Origin: Deltaproteobacteria bacterium CG_4_9_14_3_um_filter_63_12
GTDB lineage: Bacteria > Myxococcota_A > Bradymonadia > UBA4248 > UM-FILTER-63-12
Length of the DNA: 33,353 nt
Direction of reading: 5' to 3'
NCBI GenBank assembly: GCA_002789955.1
Contig: PFUG01000149.1
Location: forward strand, 7,445-40,797
The translations under genes and the position numbers were made by a program. Below the pieces are notes generated by a model. That model had not been told where the DNA came from and made no database searches. It worked only from the letters and a program-made list of their open reading frames with translations. Positions 19,877-27,770 of the stretch are shown here, piece by piece. The stretch's first letter is position 1; the number at the start of each line of letters is the position of its first letter.

Positions 19877-21055
19877 TCAGAACCACCGTCTCAGCCAATC
19901 CTTCTCGAAAAGCACCTTGCCCGCATGCCAGTGCCGGCCGGGCTTGTACGCCTTCACCTCCGGGGTCGGCTCCGCGTAGAAGTTCCCGCGGCCCAGAGCC
20001 GCCTTCCCATCGCCAAGCTCGATAAAACACTCACCGTGGCCGTCGAAGCTGGCGCTCTTGCCCTTCCCCTCGATGGCTAGGGCGATATTCTGAGCCACGA
20101 CAAGGGCCTGGCTGTGGGCAAAGGTCCCAGCTTTCGGCAACGGCTTGCCGAGCGTCAGCGGGATGCCAACGACATCGCCGAGGGCGTACACTTGCCCGAA
20201 ACGCGTCTCGAGCGTGTAACGGTCCACCGGCACCCAACCGCTCTCGCCGACGAGCCCGGCCTCTCGAACGGCCGTCGGCGCTCGGTGTGGTGGGACATAG
20301 GCGAGCAGGTCGAAGTTGGCCTCTGGATGGTTTTCGAAGTGGATGCGTCGCGCAGCTGGGTCCACCTTGGTGACCTGTTGGCTCGGGTGATAGGTGACGC
20401 CTTTGCCCTCGACCATCTGGCGAACCCCCGCCGAGAACTCGGGTCCCGTAACGCCCATCGGCCCAGGTTCGGCCGTGTAAAGGTCGACCTGTACCTGGTC
20501 ACGCACCTTGCGCTTGCGGCAGTCGTATTCGAGGAGCATTGCGGCCTCGTAAGGCGCGGCCGGACACTTGTAGGCCGCCGCGGCCGTCAGCACCACGATG
20601 CGTCCCGAGCGGAAATCCTTGAGCGCACCACGAAGGCTCTCGGCTCCGGCCAGGGTATAAAAGCTATGGCCTGCCTCGGCCAGGCCCGCAATCCGTTCGG
20701 GCGCCAGCTCGGCGCCGAGCGCCACGACCAAAAAGTCTGCCTCGAGGGGCTGTCCCCCCAAGACGACTCGCCGGGTGGCGGGGTCGATGCTCTCTATCTC
20801 ACCCGTGATGACCTCAATGCCCTTCTTGCGCAGCCTATCGAGCGGTTGCGAGATGCTCTCTGCGCTCCGCAAGCCCGTCATGAGCCAGAGGAGCGAGGGC
20901 GCGAACAGGTGCGTCCGCTCTCGGTCCACCAGCACGATGCGGTGCTGCTTGGACAGCTTCTTGCGCAGCTCGACTGCGGTTACGAGCCCGCCAACGCCGC
21001 CGCCGAGAATGAGGATGGTCTTGTTGTCTTTGCTCATTTTTTTGTCTTTGCTCAT
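19877..21055 (-). CDS. Sulfide:quinone oxidoreductase-like FAD flavoprotein
   Basis: A 392-residue pyridine-nucleotide-disulfide-type oxidoreductase. The FAD fold opens with ILILGGGVGGLVTAVELRKKL, continues with HLFAPSLLWLMTGLR, and the second FAD motif is VYALGDVVGIPLTLGKPLPKAG. A conserved Cys occurs in AAAAYKCPAAPYEAAMLLE, as in SQR and flavocytochrome c sulfide dehydrogenase families; only one such Cys is obvious, so the exact SQR type is open. It would oxidise sulfide at the membrane and pass electrons to quinone. ATG 21055 is the first of two starts produced by a duplication (MSKDKKMSKDNK). It lies 8 nt after the DsrE-like gene, completing a three-gene sulfur operon. Confidence 0.85.
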   Translation of the reverse strand: MSKDKKMSKDNKTILILGGGVGGLVTAVELRKKLSKQHRIVLVDRERTHLFAPSLLWLMTGLRSAESISQPLDRLRKKGIEVITGEIESIDPATRRVVLGGQPLEADFLVVALGAELAPERIAGLAEAGHSFYTLAGAESLRGALKDFRSGRIVVLTAAAAYKCPAAPYEAAMLLEYDCRKRKVRDQVQVDLYTAEPGPMGVTGPEFSAGVRQMVEGKGVTYHPSQQVTKVDPAARRIHFENHPEANFDLLAYVPPHRAPTAVREAGLVGESGWVPVDRYTLETRFGQVYALGDVVGIPLTLGKPLPKAGTFAHSQALVVAQNIALAIEGKGKSASFDGHGECFIELGDGKAALGRGNFYAEPTPEVKAYKPGRHWHAGKVLFEKDWLRRWF

Positions 21056-21063
21056 TTTTGTGC

Positions 21064-21417
21064 TCAAAACGTCACCACTCGCTCGGCCCATAGGGTCCAA
21101 TCCGTCAATTCGTCGAGGGTGCTGCGGCTCGTCCCCTCGGCCAGCTCGCCCTCGGCCATGCCGCGTGCGTCCATACACGTGCCGCAGACGCCGACCTCCC
21201 CCCCGCGTTTCGTGATGGCGCGCAACATGACCTCGAGGTTGTAATAACCTTTCGGCACCTTCTGGTCTCGCTTCGCGCAACTCGCTGCGTCGCCGATGAG
21301 GAACACTCGGACGAGCTCGCCCTCACGTTTGGCAAGTGAGCCCGCGAGCCGCAGGCCGTTGTAGCTGCGCTCAGTCCCATAGGGCGGGTCGTTGAGGATA
21401 AAAAGTGTCTTGCTCAT
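21064..21417 (-). CDS. DsrE/DsrF-like sulfur relay protein
   Basis: A 117-residue protein of the DsrE-like fold. It starts TLFILNDPPYGTERSYNGLRLAGSL, has the VRVFLIGDAASCAK strand-turn, and bears the conserved cysteine pair in GEVGVCGTCMDARGM, where family members carry persulfide. I chose ATG 21417 with AAGG about 11 nt upstream; the upstream in-frame ATG (21453) would overlap the regulator gene. Lying between an ArsR-rhodanese regulator and an SQR-like enzyme, it probably accepts or passes on sulfane sulfur. No membrane segment is seen. Confidence 0.88.
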   Translation of the reverse strand: MSKTLFILNDPPYGTERSYNGLRLAGSLAKREGELVRVFLIGDAASCAKRDQKVPKGYYNLEVMLRAITKRGGEVGVCGTCMDARGMAEGELAEGTSRSTLDELTDWTLWAERVVTF

Positions 21418-21449
21418 TGTGTGACTACCTTCGCTAGAAATGGGTCTAT

Positions 21450-22118
21450 TCACTCGACTTCAACTGGCAAACCACGGGCTCGCCAGTCGAGCACGCCGTC
21501 CTCCATTCGGATCGCCGAGAACCCTTGCTTCTTGAGCAACTCGACCGCCTCGATCGCCAGGACGCAGTAAGGACCGCGACAGTACGCGACCACCTCGCGC
21601 TCGCGCGGCAGCTCGGCGAGACGACGAGAGAGCTCACCCAGCGGCACCGACACTGCCCCTGGCAGGTGTCCAGCTCGGAACTCCTCTGCAGGACGCACAT
21701 CGAGCAAGGTCACCGCGCCGCTGCGAACGCGGGCAACCAAAGCGTCGCCGTTGACGGGTTCCATGCTGCCGCGCTCCTGCAAGAACGCCCGGGTCACTTG
21801 CTCGATTTCCAGAAGCCTGGAGGCGGCAAGCTCCCTGAGGGTGCGGAAGAAATCGCTGACCTCTTCGCTGGCCACCCGGTAGGTGACGTGGACGCCTTCC
21901 TTCGCGGTTTCGACGAGCCGCGCTCGGCGCAACACCTGCAGGTGGTGTGAGGTGTTGGCGAGCGGTTGCCCAACCTGCTTCGCGAGCACGTCGACGCTGC
22001 GCGGGCCCTGACAAAGGATGTCCAGAATCTCCAGCCGTGGACCGCTGCCAATGGACTTCCCTATGCGGGCGATCTGCTCGTAGATGGAATCTTTGTACTG
22101 TCGGCTCGAAGACGTCAT
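21450..22118 (-). CDS. ArsR-family HTH regulator fused to a rhodanese domain
   Basis: A 222-residue fusion. Residues about 5-95 are an ArsR-type winged helix (GPRLEILDILCQGPRSVDVLAKQVGQPLANTSHHLQVLRRARLV), and about 125-220 a rhodanese domain with VTLLDVRPAEEFRAGHLPGAV and the active-site loop CRGPYC, with both Cys present. Such fusions are proposed sulfane-sulfur or sulfide sensors. ATG 22118 has GAGG about 8 nt upstream; a TTG four codons earlier is less likely. It heads the operon with the DsrE-like and SQR-like genes, and a dyad overlaps its own predicted start of transcription, so autorepression relieved by persulfide is a natural inference. Confidence 0.9.
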   Translation of the reverse strand: MTSSSRQYKDSIYEQIARIGKSIGSGPRLEILDILCQGPRSVDVLAKQVGQPLANTSHHLQVLRRARLVETAKEGVHVTYRVASEEVSDFFRTLRELAASRLLEIEQVTRAFLQERGSMEPVNGDALVARVRSGAVTLLDVRPAEEFRAGHLPGAVSVPLGELSRRLAELPREREVVAYCRGPYCVLAIEAVELLKKQGFSAIRMEDGVLDWRARGLPVEVE

Positions 22119-22125
22119 GTCGTGC

Positions 22126-22151
22126 CTCAAACGGTCAAATGGTTGTTTGAG
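22126..22151 (-). promoter_or_regulatory. Candidate operator of the ArsR-rhodanese regulator
   Basis: CTCAAAC (22126-22132) and GTTTGAG (22145-22151) form a 7-bp-arm dyad; TCAAA-N6-TTTGA (22135-22150) is nested in it. It sits between the predicted -10 box and the start codon, as expected for repression by an ArsR dimer. Confidence 0.65.
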
Positions 22152-22177
22152 TGTAGTGCCGCCGCACGCAGTGTCAA
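22150..22177 (-). promoter_or_regulatory. Predicted promoter of the sulfur operon
   Basis: On the minus strand TTGACA (22172-22177, full consensus) is 16 bp from TACACT (22150-22155). The start would be near 22143, inside the candidate operator. Confidence 0.72.
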
Positions 22178-22385
22178 TTCATCAATCGACGCACTTCGAT
22201 CCTGCGACGGTGGGCGTTACGGCGGGCGCGACGGCGGGCGCGACCATGGAAGCGTCACAAGGCGAAGTCGCGGTGGCGGGGGTTTGTGCTGGGCCAGATT
22301 CGTCGCATAGTGTAGCAGCAGCACGAGGTGGAAGCGGGTTTCACCTATCACGCTTACATGAACTCTGGAGCCAGAGGGCATTTCG

Positions 22386-23066
22386 ATGCGAGTCAAGGTC
22401 GCGAACGAAGCCGAATGGACCTCGCTGGTGCAGCAACTGCGCGAACACGGCGGCGTCTCCGTTCGGCCAGACAAGCCGCCGGCGGCGTTCTCACAAGTCG
22501 AGGTCGCCTTCGAGGGCCCCGACGGCTTGTTGGCGGCGCTCGCTGGGACCGTTGTGCACCTCTCGCCTGACGGTCTGGTGTCCGTCGTCGCGACCGACGC
22601 CAAAGCGCTCGAGGGCGTGGGATTTGGGACCGCATCATCGAATCACGAGCCGCAAGGCGAGGTGAAACCCCTCTGGGCAACCTACGACGAGCTCTCCAAG
22701 CACGACAAGCTCAAGCTCGCCCAACACGGCAACGTCGAAGCCAGGCGCCTGATCCTCAAGGACCGCGACCAGACGCTCCATCCTCACCTCCTCAACAATC
22801 CTGGCATCACCGCAGGCGAGGTCGCGGCATTGGTTCGTTCGGGTGGCGCTGGCCCGGCGTTCATTGCCCGTGTGGCTGCCCGCGCGGATTTGCTGGGCAA
22901 CCCTCAGATCGCGGAGGCCATCGTCATGAACCCGCAGACCCCCGTGCCACTCGCCGTGCAGCTCATCGCCAAGCTGCCCATCGACGTCGTTCGCCGCATC
23001 GCCAAGGCGGGAAACCTGCGCATGCCCATCGTCTCCGCCGCCCGCAAGCGAGTGATCGTGAAGTAG
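22386..23066 (+). CDS. Conserved hypothetical protein, helical-repeat C-terminus
   Basis: I do not recognise a named family for this 226-residue protein. The N-terminal 95 residues contain a beta-rich stretch (VEVAFEGPDGLLAALAGTVVHLSPDGLVSV) reminiscent of PilZ-like domains but without the RxxxR motif. The C-terminal 130 residues are an all-helical repeat (KLKLAQHGNVEARRLILKDRDQTLHPHLLNNPGI... MNPQTPVPLAVQLIAKLP... NLRMPIVSAARKRVI), which I recall from other Myxococcota proteins. ATG 22386 fits the start of the beta domain. It is convergent with the kinase gene, 16 bp apart; no function is assigned. Confidence 0.72.
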   Translation: MRVKVANEAEWTSLVQQLREHGGVSVRPDKPPAAFSQVEVAFEGPDGLLAALAGTVVHLSPDGLVSVVATDAKALEGVGFGTASSNHEPQGEVKPLWATYDELSKHDKLKLAQHGNVEARRLILKDRDQTLHPHLLNNPGITAGEVAALVRSGGAGPAFIARVAARADLLGNPQIAEAIVMNPQTPVPLAVQLIAKLPIDVVRRIAKAGNLRMPIVSAARKRVIVK

Positions 23067-23082
23067 GACTTCGGCGAGGACG

Positions 23083-24669
23083 TCATTGTCGGGGGATCAA
23101 CTCCGCTTCGATGGGCGTCTCCGAGTCGCTGAGCTTGAGCGTCCTCTCGAAGGTGTGGTGGTCAGCGAGACGGAACTCGACGTGCCGTTCGCCGCACGAC
23201 GAGTCGACCGTGCACGGCGAGCGCTCGCACTTCAGCTCGCCATCGACGTAGACCGCCGCCGCGGGGGTGCTGCTGGCCTTGATCGCACAGGTCGCCGCGT
23301 CGCCTTCGAAGGCGTCGACGCCGGTCGAGACGTCGGCGACGGGCGTCATTTGGGTGGCGGCGACGTTGGCCTTCGTCGCTTCTGGTGCGGGCGAGTCGCC
23401 CGGCTTGGCGTGCCCGGAATGGGAGAGCATGAGGTAGAGCAACCCTGCCAGCACCGGGATCAGGACCAGCAGAAAGATGGCCACGCCCCGGCTGGGAGGA
23501 GCCTCGTCGACGTCATCTTGGTCCTGCGCCTTACGGATCGCCGTCAAGGAAGCCTCGCTGAGCAGCGAGACGGCGCGATCGGTCTCGGCGTTGTCCACCT
23601 CGCCAGGACCTACCCAAACCGGAGACAGCCTTGGAACGGAGACTTTGAGCTCCGAGACGGGAGGGAAGTTGAGGCCGGGTCGAGCGGCATCGGTCTCATC
23701 GAGCACCTGTTTCAGGTTGAAGAACCCGGACTCGGTCCTCTGGCCCCGATTCGCGGCCTTCATGGCCGCGGCTTCTTCTTCTGGAGTGAGGGCGAGCAGC
23801 GCGTCGGCGAGCTCGAGGCTCTCGAGATCCTCGTAGAACTCCAGCGCAGAGGAGTATCGATTGGCGATCTCCTTCTCCAATGAGCGCGCCAAATAATGCC
23901 CCAGCAGAGTGCCCTTGAGCGCCGCTGGATACTCGATGTTCGCGATGATCTGGTTGGCCAGAATGTCGTAATGCGTTCCGCCGGTGACGGCTGGGCGACC
24001 GATCAGAAGCTCGTAGAAGATCAGACCGGCGGAGTAGACATCCGAGTAAGGACCGAGCTCGAGGTTGCGGATCTGCTCGGGGGCCATGTAGCGCGGCGTC
24101 CCGAAGTTCCCTTGGCCGGTCATCGTGAGGTTCTGGACGGCTAGGCAGTCGGTCGTGTCGAGCGCCTTGCCGATGCCAAAATCCAAGATCTTGACCCAAT
24201 CCCGCTCGGCGCCCATGCGCGTCAGCATGACGTTGCCGGGCTTCAGGTCGCGATGGATCATCGACTTTTCGTGGGCAGCGACCAGCCCCGAGAGGACCTG
24301 CATCATGATCCGCTGCGCTCGCGCCATGGTTACGCGGCGTTCGCGGACGAGCAACGACTGCAGCGACTCCCCGCGCACCAGCTCCATGGACATCCACAGC
24401 AAACCGTCGTCGTTGCGTCCAAAATCATAGAGTCGAACGACGTTCGGACTCTCGAGTCGGCGAACGAGGTCGATCTCCCTCAAGAAGCGCCGGACGAGGT
24501 CCGGGATGCCTTGAGCCACCTGGGAGTTGGTGTTGACGACCTTGATCGCCACGTCACGGTTGAGCTTCTTCTGGTGGCCCTTGAAGACCGCGCCGACCCC
24601 CCCCTGCCCCAACAACTCCACAATGGTGTAAGGCCCAAGCTGATCACCGACTGTGGGCATCCCGCTCAT
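23083..24669 (-). CDS. Membrane-anchored Ser/Thr protein kinase (Hanks type)
   Basis: A 528-residue kinase from ATG 24669. The catalytic domain shows LGQGGVGAVFKGH (P-loop), VAIKVV (Lys), HRDLKPGNVML, DFGIGKA and MAPEQ, all required residues present. After a linker, one transmembrane segment (GVAIFLLVLIPVLAGLLYLML) places a C-terminal domain outside; that tail has PEGA-like features (AAVYVDGELKCERSPCTV, VEFRLADHHTF). Such kinases in Myxococcota phosphorylate cytoplasmic targets in response to envelope signals. GGAGG lies 11 nt before ATG 24669; an in-frame GTG at 24726 would add 19 residues. It is divergent from a TerB-like operon. Confidence 0.9.
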   Translation of the reverse strand: MSGMPTVGDQLGPYTIVELLGQGGVGAVFKGHQKKLNRDVAIKVVNTNSQVAQGIPDLVRRFLREIDLVRRLESPNVVRLYDFGRNDDGLLWMSMELVRGESLQSLLVRERRVTMARAQRIMMQVLSGLVAAHEKSMIHRDLKPGNVMLTRMGAERDWVKILDFGIGKALDTTDCLAVQNLTMTGQGNFGTPRYMAPEQIRNLELGPYSDVYSAGLIFYELLIGRPAVTGGTHYDILANQIIANIEYPAALKGTLLGHYLARSLEKEIANRYSSALEFYEDLESLELADALLALTPEEEAAAMKAANRGQRTESGFFNLKQVLDETDAARPGLNFPPVSELKVSVPRLSPVWVGPGEVDNAETDRAVSLLSEASLTAIRKAQDQDDVDEAPPSRGVAIFLLVLIPVLAGLLYLMLSHSGHAKPGDSPAPEATKANVAATQMTPVADVSTGVDAFEGDAATCAIKASSTPAAAVYVDGELKCERSPCTVDSSCGERHVEFRLADHHTFERTLKLSDSETPIEAELIPRQ

Positions 24670-24813
24670 CGCGTTCGCTGCCTCCGACACTCCGTCCACC
24701 GATTCACATCCCCCAACCTCTAGCACAGGTGAAGGTTCGATGGCTTCTCTCCTGAAATCAAATTCTCGGGCTCGTCGCTACTCGGCAAGAACGGTCGCCA
24801 ATTGGCAGGTCTT

Positions 24814-24822
24814 TGCTATGAT
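24814..24822 (+). promoter_or_regulatory. Extended -10 promoter before the TerB-like operon
   Basis: TGCTATGAT matches an extended -10 (TGN TATGAT). No good -35 is visible at the usual distance. The start would be about 20 nt before the first gene. Confidence 0.45.
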
Positions 24823-24850
24823 GCGCAGGCTTTCCGAGAGGGAGAACTTG

Positions 24851-25207
24851 ATGACTGATACTGAGAAACTCATTTACCTGAGCAACCTCGTCATCGTCGC
24901 GCGCTGCGATGGCGAGACCGCCACCAGCGAAGTCGAAGTGGTGACGCGGGCCTGTGCCGAGATCGGCGCGTCCAATTGGACACTCCAACAGGCCTTGAAC
25001 CAGTTCGGAGACCCACTTCCATCCCTGCGCGCCCTCGTTCGCTTCTCCGATCGTGTGCGCAACCTCGAAGACATGATCGCGATCTGCATCGCCGACAGTG
25101 AGCTCTCTCCTCAGGAGAAGAAGGTGATCGCAAAGGTCGCCATCGACATTGGGCTCTCACAAGACCAGACCAACCAAATCATCAGCCAGGTGCTCGCCCA
25201 GCGCTGA
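24851..25207 (+). CDS. TerB-like domain protein
   Basis: A 118-residue, mainly helical protein. ATG 24851 has GGGAG about 8 nt upstream; the in-frame extension to 24653 overlaps the kinase gene and is rejected. Helices YLSNLVIVARCDGETATSEVEVV and DMIAICIADSELSPQEKKVIAKVAIDIGLS match the TerB/DjlA-like pattern with paired acidic (metal-binding) turns. TerB-like proteins are linked to tellurite resistance and membrane-associated stress responses, but the exact role here is unknown. It is followed after 93 bp by a second TerB-like gene. Confidence 0.72.
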   Translation: MTDTEKLIYLSNLVIVARCDGETATSEVEVVTRACAEIGASNWTLQQALNQFGDPLPSLRALVRFSDRVRNLEDMIAICIADSELSPQEKKVIAKVAIDIGLSQDQTNQIISQVLAQR

Positions 25208-25300
25208 GCGCGAGCGCAGGGACGGGAGGGGGCTTGCTTCGAGCCACCCCTGCCCCAAAAAAGCGAGCGAAATCCCATCGACGACAATCCTGGAGAGATC

Positions 25301-25612
25301 ATGGATGACCACGTAGCTCGATGTCACCTCGTCGCCAGCGTCTTGGCCGCCGACGGACGTGTCACCCCCGACGAGAGAGCCTTCCTCAACCAGATGATGC
25401 AGAGCCTAGGCCTCGACGCGAACCAACAGGACGAAGTCATGCACTTCGAGGGCGCCGACGAAGCCATCGCGCAGGTGAGAAACCTTCCCGTGGAGTCGCG
25501 GCGTATCGTCCTTGACGAAGTCGTCCAAGCCGCCCTCGCCGACGGCAAACTCGGCGCTCTCGAGATGGCCGTTGTGCAGCGAATCACCGCCGCGCTGGCT
25601 CTCGATAACTAA
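25301..25612 (+). CDS. Second TerB-like domain protein
   Basis: A 103-residue all-helical protein with the TerB-like acidic turns AADGRVTPDERAFLNQMMQSLGL and ALADGKLGALEMAVVQRI. ATG 25301 is preceded by GGAGA. It is a likely paralogue of the gene before it, though the two differ clearly in sequence. Eight bp separate it from the flavin reductase gene, so they share a transcript. No catalytic motif is visible beyond the acidic turns. Confidence 0.72.
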   Translation: MDDHVARCHLVASVLAADGRVTPDERAFLNQMMQSLGLDANQQDEVMHFEGADEAIAQVRNLPVESRRIVLDEVVQAALADGKLGALEMAVVQRITAALALDN

Positions 25613-25620
25613 GGACTAAC

Positions 25621-26124
25621 ATGAATCAAGACGCGAAAAAGACCGCCCTGCGGATGATCCCATATGGGACTTTCATTCTCACGAGCGAGTCTCCGAAAGG
25701 CACCGTCTCCGCCGCCACCGTCAACTGGGTCACCCAGGCCTCCTTTACCCCGCCCTTGGTGGTGGTCGGGGTCAAGAAAGACTCCGGCACCTTCGCCATC
25801 ATCTCCGAAAGCCGAGCCTTCGCACTCAACGTTCTGGGCAAAGGGCACAAAGACCTCGCCTTCAACTTCTTCAAGTCCCACGAGCGTCACGGCGATTCGA
25901 TTGGAGGGCAGCCCTTCGAGCACGGCCCCCAAGGAATGCCCCTGCTGACCCAGCTCCCGGCTTGGCTCGAGTGCAAGGTCGTCGACATCGTCGAGCACGG
26001 CGACCACGCCGTTGTCATCGGCGAAGTGACCGAAGCCGGTGTGCGCGCCCAGCCCGAGGGTCGCGCCGACGAGGCGACGCTCTGGCTCAGAGACCTAGGC
26101 GAGAAGCTCTTCTACGGCGGCTAG
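25621..26124 (+). CDS. Flavin reductase family protein (FMN-binding split barrel)
   Basis: A 167-residue protein of the flavin-reductase-like family: IPYGTFILTSESPKGTVSAATVNWVTQASFTPPLVVVGVKKDSGTFAIISESRAFALNVLG is the typical FMN-binding half, followed by GGQPFEHGPQGMPLLTQLPAWLECKVVDIVEHGDHAVVIGEV. It reduces free flavin with NAD(P)H or transfers electrons to a partner. ATG 25621 has a weak GGA upstream and is 8 bp after the TerB-like gene. An intrinsic terminator about 85 bp after the stop ends the operon. The partner protein is not visible in the window. Confidence 0.88.
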   Translation: MNQDAKKTALRMIPYGTFILTSESPKGTVSAATVNWVTQASFTPPLVVVGVKKDSGTFAIISESRAFALNVLGKGHKDLAFNFFKSHERHGDSIGGQPFEHGPQGMPLLTQLPAWLECKVVDIVEHGDHAVVIGEVTEAGVRAQPEGRADEATLWLRDLGEKLFYGG

Positions 26125-26208
26125 CCGGTCGACGTGACCGTTGGGCTCTTGCGACCCGCTGCATCCCTTGCGGCGGGGCTCTTACTGGCTCAACGGGCCA
26201 CGAGCTGG

Positions 26209-26236
26209 GCCGCGACACCAAGGTGTCGCGGCTTTT
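26209..26236 (+). terminator. Intrinsic terminator after the flavin reductase gene
   Basis: GCCGCGACACC (26209-26219) pairs with GGTGTCGCGGC (26222-26232), followed by TTTT. On the minus strand the same stem lies 18 nt after the asnS stop but has no T-run. Confidence 0.82.
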
Positions 26237-26250
26237 CGTACCGGACATGA

Positions 26251-27651
26251 CTAGAATCCCACCTGCCGAGGCGCTCGCGGGAACGGGATGACTTCGCGGA
26301 TGTTGTCGACGCCCGTCGCGTACATCACTGCCCGTTCGAACCCCAATCCGAATCCCGCGTGGGGAACGCTTCCGTAGCGCCGAAGGTCGCGATACCACCA
26401 GTACGGCGCCGGGTCCAAGCCCATCTCGACGATGCGGGCGTCGAGCACGTCGAGCCGCTCCTCACGTTGGCTGCCGCCAATGATCTCGCCGATCCCGGGC
26501 ACCAAGACGTCCATTGCCGACACGGTCTTCCCGCCCTCATCGAGGCGCATGTAAAAGGCCTTGATGTCCTTGGGATAGTGGGTCACAGCGACTGGGCCCT
26601 GCACCACCTCTTCGGTCAAATAGCGTTCATGCTCAGACTGAAGATCCGCACCCCAAGGGGCCGGGAATTCAAACTTTTTCTTCGTTTTGGAGAGTCGCTC
26701 GATGGCCTCGGTGTAGGTCATCACTTCGAACTTCGCCGTGACGAGCTTCTCCAGCCGAGCGAGCAGACCTTTGTCGATGTGCTGGTTGAAGAACTCCATG
26801 TCGTCGGCCCGCTCGTTGAGCAGGTTCGAATAGATGCTCTTGAGAAAGTCTTCGGCCAAGGCGACATCATCGAGGAGGTCGGCAAAGGCGATCTCGGGCT
26901 CCACCATCCAGAATTCGGCCAGGTGACGGCGAGTGTTGGAGTTCTCCGCGCGGAACGTCGGGCCAAAGGTGTAGACCTGGCTCATGGCCATGCAATAGGT
27001 CTCGACGTTGAGCTGACCAGAGACCGTCAGGTGGGACTCCTTGCCAAAGAAGTCTTGGTTGAAGTCTACGTCGCCCGCTTCGGTACGCGGCGGGTTGACC
27101 ATGTCCAAGGTCGACACCCGGAACATGTCCCCAGCCCCCTCGCAGTCGCTCGCCGTGATGATGGGCGTGTGGATCCAAAAGAAACCGCGCTCGTGGAAGA
27201 AGCGATGGATGGCCTGGGCCAGGCTGTTCCGCACTCGAGTCACTGCGCCGATCAGGTTGGTGCGAGGCCGCAGGTGCGCCACTTCGCGCAGATACTCCAT
27301 GCTGTGTCGCTTGGGCTGCATGGGATAGGTCTCGGGGTCATTGACCCAACCGACCACTTCGACGCTCGTGGGCTCGATCTCGATGCTCTGTCCCTGGCCT
27401 GCCGAGACGATCAAGGTCCCCTCGACGATCACCGCGCAGCCCGTCGTCAGTCGCTTGAGCTCGCTCTCATAGTTGGCGAGTGACTCGCTGGCGACCACCT
27501 GGATCGGCGCGAAGCAAGAGCCGTCGTGGACCTGGATAAAGGAGATTCCGGCTTTCGAGTCCCGGCGGGTCCGCACCCAACCCTGAACTCGAATGGCTTC
27601 GCCGACGGGGACCTTGCCCTCGAGCAGCTCGGAGATCTTGTTGGCTCTCAT
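26251..27651 (-). CDS. asnS: Asparaginyl-tRNA synthetase
   Basis: A 466-residue class II enzyme charging tRNA-Asn. The N-terminal OB-fold ([26 protein letters not shown]) recognises the anticodon. The catalytic domain has motif 2 [22 protein letters not shown] and motif 3 [27 protein letters not shown]. The [20 protein letters not shown]-type segment and the fact that no Asp-specific landmarks are seen support AsnRS over AspRS. ATG 27651 has AGAGGTGAGAG upstream; GTG 27660 three codons earlier is less likely. It is probably transcribed after the symporter gene or alone; the 119-bp gap upstream shows no clear promoter. The length is normal. Confidence 0.95.
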   Translation of the reverse strand: MRANKISELLEGKVPVGEAIRVQGWVRTRRDSKAGISFIQVHDGSCFAPIQVVASESLANYESELKRLTTGCAVIVEGTLIVSAGQGQSIEIEPTSVEVVGWVNDPETYPMQPKRHSMEYLREVAHLRPRTNLIGAVTRVRNSLAQAIHRFFHERGFFWIHTPIITASDCEGAGDMFRVSTLDMVNPPRTEAGDVDFNQDFFGKESHLTVSGQLNVETYCMAMSQVYTFGPTFRAENSNTRRHLAEFWMVEPEIAFADLLDDVALAEDFLKSIYSNLLNERADDMEFFNQHIDKGLLARLEKLVTAKFEVMTYTEAIERLSKTKKKFEFPAPWGADLQSEHERYLTEEVVQGPVAVTHYPKDIKAFYMRLDEGGKTVSAMDVLVPGIGEIIGGSQREERLDVLDARIVEMGLDPAPYWWYRDLRRYGSVPHAGFGLGFERAVMYATGVDNIREVIPFPRAPRQVGF

Positions 27652-27770
27652 CTCTCTCACCTCTTGTTGTCTCTCGGTCTCGCCTCAGCGCCCGCAAAAT
27701 AACGAAACGTCACAGGACAGGCGTTGTGACCATCTTCCGGCGACAAAGCAAGGCGTCAGCCGACTGCGTT

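Noticed and set aside
19242-20025. Small ORFs in the 206-bp duplicated region
   Set aside because: They are encoded by the repeats themselves, with identical copies in tandem.
24653-24850. Longer start for the first TerB-like gene
   Set aside because: The extension overlaps the divergent kinase gene and lacks TerB character; ATG 24851 has a good ribosome site.
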